From the IMG/VR virus record IMGVR_UViG_3300031952_000146, positions 1-23,762 of that record: a DNA stretch of 23,762 nt; one strand, 5' to 3'. The stretch comes from a virus. A program made the translations under genes and the position numbers. The notes below the pieces were generated by a model. That model ran no database searches and was not told the origin of the DNA. It saw only the letters and a list, made by a program, of their open reading frames with translations. This document shows positions 22,168-23,762 of the stretch, in pieces (the stretch's first letter is position 1; the number at the start of each line of letters is the position of its first letter).

Positions 22168-22529
22168 AAACGATTACTATTGATCTGGGCGATGGTGACT
22201 GTGCTGAGCTATATGAGCAGCTGAGGCATGGAACTGCCCGGAGGATCCAGGAGGTCTATCAGCCATACCATGATCTTCCTGATTACAAAGCTGCCATGGG
22301 ACTCCCCACAGTAAAAGAGCGTGTTACAAAGCTAACTCAGATCATCTCTCAAGTTGATATGATCCGGGCAGGTGATGTCTTGATTCTGGGACAGATCAAG
22401 GAATGGACATTAGGAGAGATCAGCCAAGCTACGCTGGATGATATGCCTGAGAAGCAGCACGAAAAGCTGATTAGAGAGGCTAACAAGCTGTATGAGCCCC
22501 CTTTACCAGAGAGCAAAGCCGGAGACTAG
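22164..22529 (+). CDS. Tail assembly chaperone G
   Basis: The 121-residue protein is in the usual place between tail tube and tape measure, and looks like a lambda gpG-type chaperone: a beta start (TITIDLGDGDCAEL), then helical parts with ARRIQEVYQPYHDL, VKERVTKLTQIISQV and IKEWTLGEISQATLDDM. It ends with YEPPLPESKAGD. A slippery C-CCT-TTA heptamer near the end lets some ribosomes shift into the T frame. It would guide tape measure and tube assembly and is not part of the finished tail. Confidence 0.7.
   Translation: MKTITIDLGDGDCAELYEQLRHGTARRIQEVYQPYHDLPDYKAAMGLPTVKERVTKLTQIISQVDMIRAGDVLILGQIKEWTLGEISQATLDDMPEKQHEKLIREANKLYEPPLPESKAGD
22499..22505 (+). other. -1 ribosomal frameshift site C-CCT-TTA
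   Basis: The seven bases fit the X-XXY-YYZ rule for a -1 slip, with zero-frame codons CCT and TTA at 22500-22505. The -1 frame is open from 22496 to the stop at 22724-22726, so the shift gives a G-T fusion of about 187 residues. A hairpin at 22556-22583 (CTGCC/GGCAG and GGTAT/ATACC) is rather far to stimulate it. Confidence 0.7.
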
Positions 22530-22726
22530 CGGAGCAATTATTCTTGGGAATCAAGCTGCCGCACAGGTATTCCATACCGGCAGAGATGCAAGAGGCAATC
22601 TTAGTAGTGGAAACAGGCTTCAGTCCGCAGGAATTGGATGGCTTCCCGGAGCCTACACTAGAAAGGTTGTTGCTCTATAAAGAGGTGAAGCACTTATCCC
22701 TAGCAGGAGGATCGTTTAATGGGTGA
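22505..22726 (+). CDS. Chaperone T domain, made by -1 frameshift
   Basis: The -1 frame continues from the slip site as a 73-residue domain. It has no obvious own start with a ribosome site. The sequence has a real-protein look: LPHRYSIPAEMQEAILVVETG, then GFSPQELDGFPEPTLERLL, typical of a helical T domain, with PEPTLERLLLYKEVKHL near the end. It overlaps the next gene by eight bases. It would make about 187 residues when fused to G and would bind the tape measure. Confidence 0.6.
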   Translation, partial: TREQSRRLAEQLFLGIKLPHRYSIPAEMQEAILVVETGFSPQELDGFPEPTLERLLLYKEVKHLSLAGGSFNG

Positions 22727-23393
22727 AGAAGCTTCTGTTGCTATCGTTGCCCGAATGTATGATGAAACAGGCCCGGGCATGCAGCAATTAGCGAAGAATA
22801 CCCAAGAGGTACAGCTAAAATCGATCAATACCACTGTGGCACTATCAGCCCTGGGAAGTGCTCTATCTTCAGTGGGCGGTTTATTGAGACAAGTCGATAA
22901 TCCCCAAGCGAAGATGCTAGCTAATACCCTGCAGATCGCTTCTGCGGTAATTATGTCAGCGACAGCTTTTTCGCGGCTGATCCCTATTATCATCCAAGCC
23001 ACTTCAGCGATGAGATCCATGGCTATTGTTCAATCGATTCTGGCAGCATTGAGCGGGCCTGGGGGATGGGCTATGCTGGGAATAGGTGCTGCTGTGGGAG
23101 TGGGAGCTACTGCTGGAATAATGAGAGCTACCAGACAATCGACAGTGCAAGCTGCAACGCCAGGCCAGCCATCGATCTTCCCCGGGGGGCAGATCCCGGG
23201 CGCTGGAAATGCGCTTGAAGGAAGATCGCTTCAATCAATAATGAACCATCCGGCATCAAGCTCTCAGACTACTATCACCCAGCATTATCATATTGCAGGA
23301 TCGGTGATCGCAGAGAGAGACTTGACTGATATGGTCAGGAAGAATATCGTTCATACTCAGCAAAGGAATGCTGGTAAGTCAGGCATTGCATAG
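22719..23393 (+). CDS. Short tape-measure-like protein
   Basis: The 224-residue protein starts at ATG 22719 after AGCAGGAGG. The N-terminus has VAIVARMYDETGPGMQQLAKN, as in tape measures. Hydrophobic, Ala/Gly-rich parts follow (ASAVIMSATAFSRLIPIII, and GWAMLGIGAAVGVGATAG around 126-143). The C-terminus has TITQHYHIAGSVIAERDLTDMVRK, a typical tape-measure end. Position after the G-T chaperone fits. At 224 residues it is far shorter than most (lambda's has 853). By the usual rule of about 0.15 nm per residue it would set a tail near 34 nm, unless part of it is not a ruler. Confidence 0.55.
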   Translation: MGEEASVAIVARMYDETGPGMQQLAKNTQEVQLKSINTTVALSALGSALSSVGGLLRQVDNPQAKMLANTLQIASAVIMSATAFSRLIPIIIQATSAMRSMAIVQSILAALSGPGGWAMLGIGAAVGVGATAGIMRATRQSTVQAATPGQPSIFPGGQIPGAGNALEGRSLQSIMNHPASSSQTTITQHYHIAGSVIAERDLTDMVRKNIVHTQQRNAGKSGIA

Positions 23394-23401
23394 GAGGCTA
23401 A

Positions 23402-23762
23402 ATGGAAGAGATCATTACCCGAAGGCGAGAGGCATCAAAGACTTTTGAGTTAGGCAATGGGAAAAAGAGACTAGAGGCTTATCAGGGGCCAATACACTAC
23501 AAGGATCACTATGATGATCCCGAAGAACCCTGGAAGGATATCGATCTTACCTGGGAAGATAACAAGATTCTCAAAGCGCCCTATGTCTTGGTTCACGATG
23601 GAAACCAGATCACGGTTACCAACAAGAGAGATGGAGAGGTTCATTTGCTCGAATTGCTGGGATATCCTCATTTACTTTGGCAGCGTACTCGCAGCCGAGC
23701 GCGGGCCAAGCTAGAGGGGGAGTTCGTAGAAATCATTCCGGGGCGCTCTACCGTGAGATACA
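23402..23762 (+). CDS. Structural protein, 5' part (partial)
   Basis: A frame starts at ATG 23402 with GGAGG upstream and is open to the window end, so at least 120 residues are seen. It begins MEEIITRRREASKTFELGNG and continues with KRLEAYQGPIHYKDHYDDP and EPWKDIDLTWEDNKILKAPY, a pattern I associate with large phage distal-tail or minor structural proteins. The rest is off the window. It follows the tape-measure-like gene, where distal tail genes are expected. Confidence 0.55.
   Translation, partial: MEEIITRRREASKTFELGNGKKRLEAYQGPIHYKDHYDDPEEPWKDIDLTWEDNKILKAPYVLVHDGNQITVTNKRDGEVHLLELLGYPHLLWQRTRSRARAKLEGEFVEIIPGRSTVRY

Noticed and set aside
22492-22680. +1-frame alternative for the T domain
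   Set aside because: No +1 slip signal, and its protein lacks the helical T-domain pattern; the -1 frame agrees with a heptamer.

Overview
The window is part of a tailed double-stranded DNA bacteriophage or prophage with HK97-type virion genes. It carries both terminase subunits, a portal, a Mu gpF-like head protein, a protease/scaffold, a major capsid protein, connectors, two tail tube proteins, a frameshifted tail-assembly chaperone and a short tape-measure-like protein. Nearly every gene lies on the + strand. AGGAGG-type ribosome sites, ATGA stop/start overlaps and sigma-70-like promoters point to a bacterial host, which the sequence does not identify. No integrase, repressor, replication gene or tRNA is visible.

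Layout. (1) 1-2273: the 3' end of a BACON-like protein with a proline-rich linker, then a tight operon of a YkgJ-type cysteine-cluster protein, a DUF5131 (Gp37/Gp68) protein and a zinc-ribbon/AT-hook/HTH protein. (2) 2274-2908: mostly non-coding, with a clear terminator and a strong promoter. (3) 2909-6865: packaging genes, including a small zinc ribbon, an HNH nuclease, an unknown protein, a probable small terminase, an AT-rich HNH homing-type endonuclease lying between the terminase genes, and the large terminase. (4) 6866-8563: a terminator and a cassette of small membrane proteins around a MOA-like cysteine-peptidase candidate, possibly for lysis. (5) 8644-13181: an appendage cassette with a tail-fibre-like protein, a DUF2341/LamG-like protein, beta-rich proteins and a 625-residue protein made of 28 near-exact 20-residue repeats. 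(6) 13178-18386: portal, MuF-like protein, protease with an internally started scaffold, cement protein and major capsid protein. (7) 18467-23762: a beta-helix protein, connector and tail-completion proteins, duplicated tail tube genes, G and G-T chaperones, a short tape measure, and the start of a further structural protein.

How it works together. TerS and TerL package DNA through the portal into a capsid built from the major capsid protein on a scaffold, which the Mu I-like protease should then process. Connectors join this head to a tail built from the tube proteins, the chaperones and the tape measure. The most interesting signals are the 28-repeat protein, the loss of GATC in the appendage cassette against its excess in the terminase gene, the C-CCT-TTA frameshift site, the nested scaffold start, the tandem tail tubes with a very short tape measure, the cysteine-rich first operon, and the coupled small-gene cassette after the terminase.
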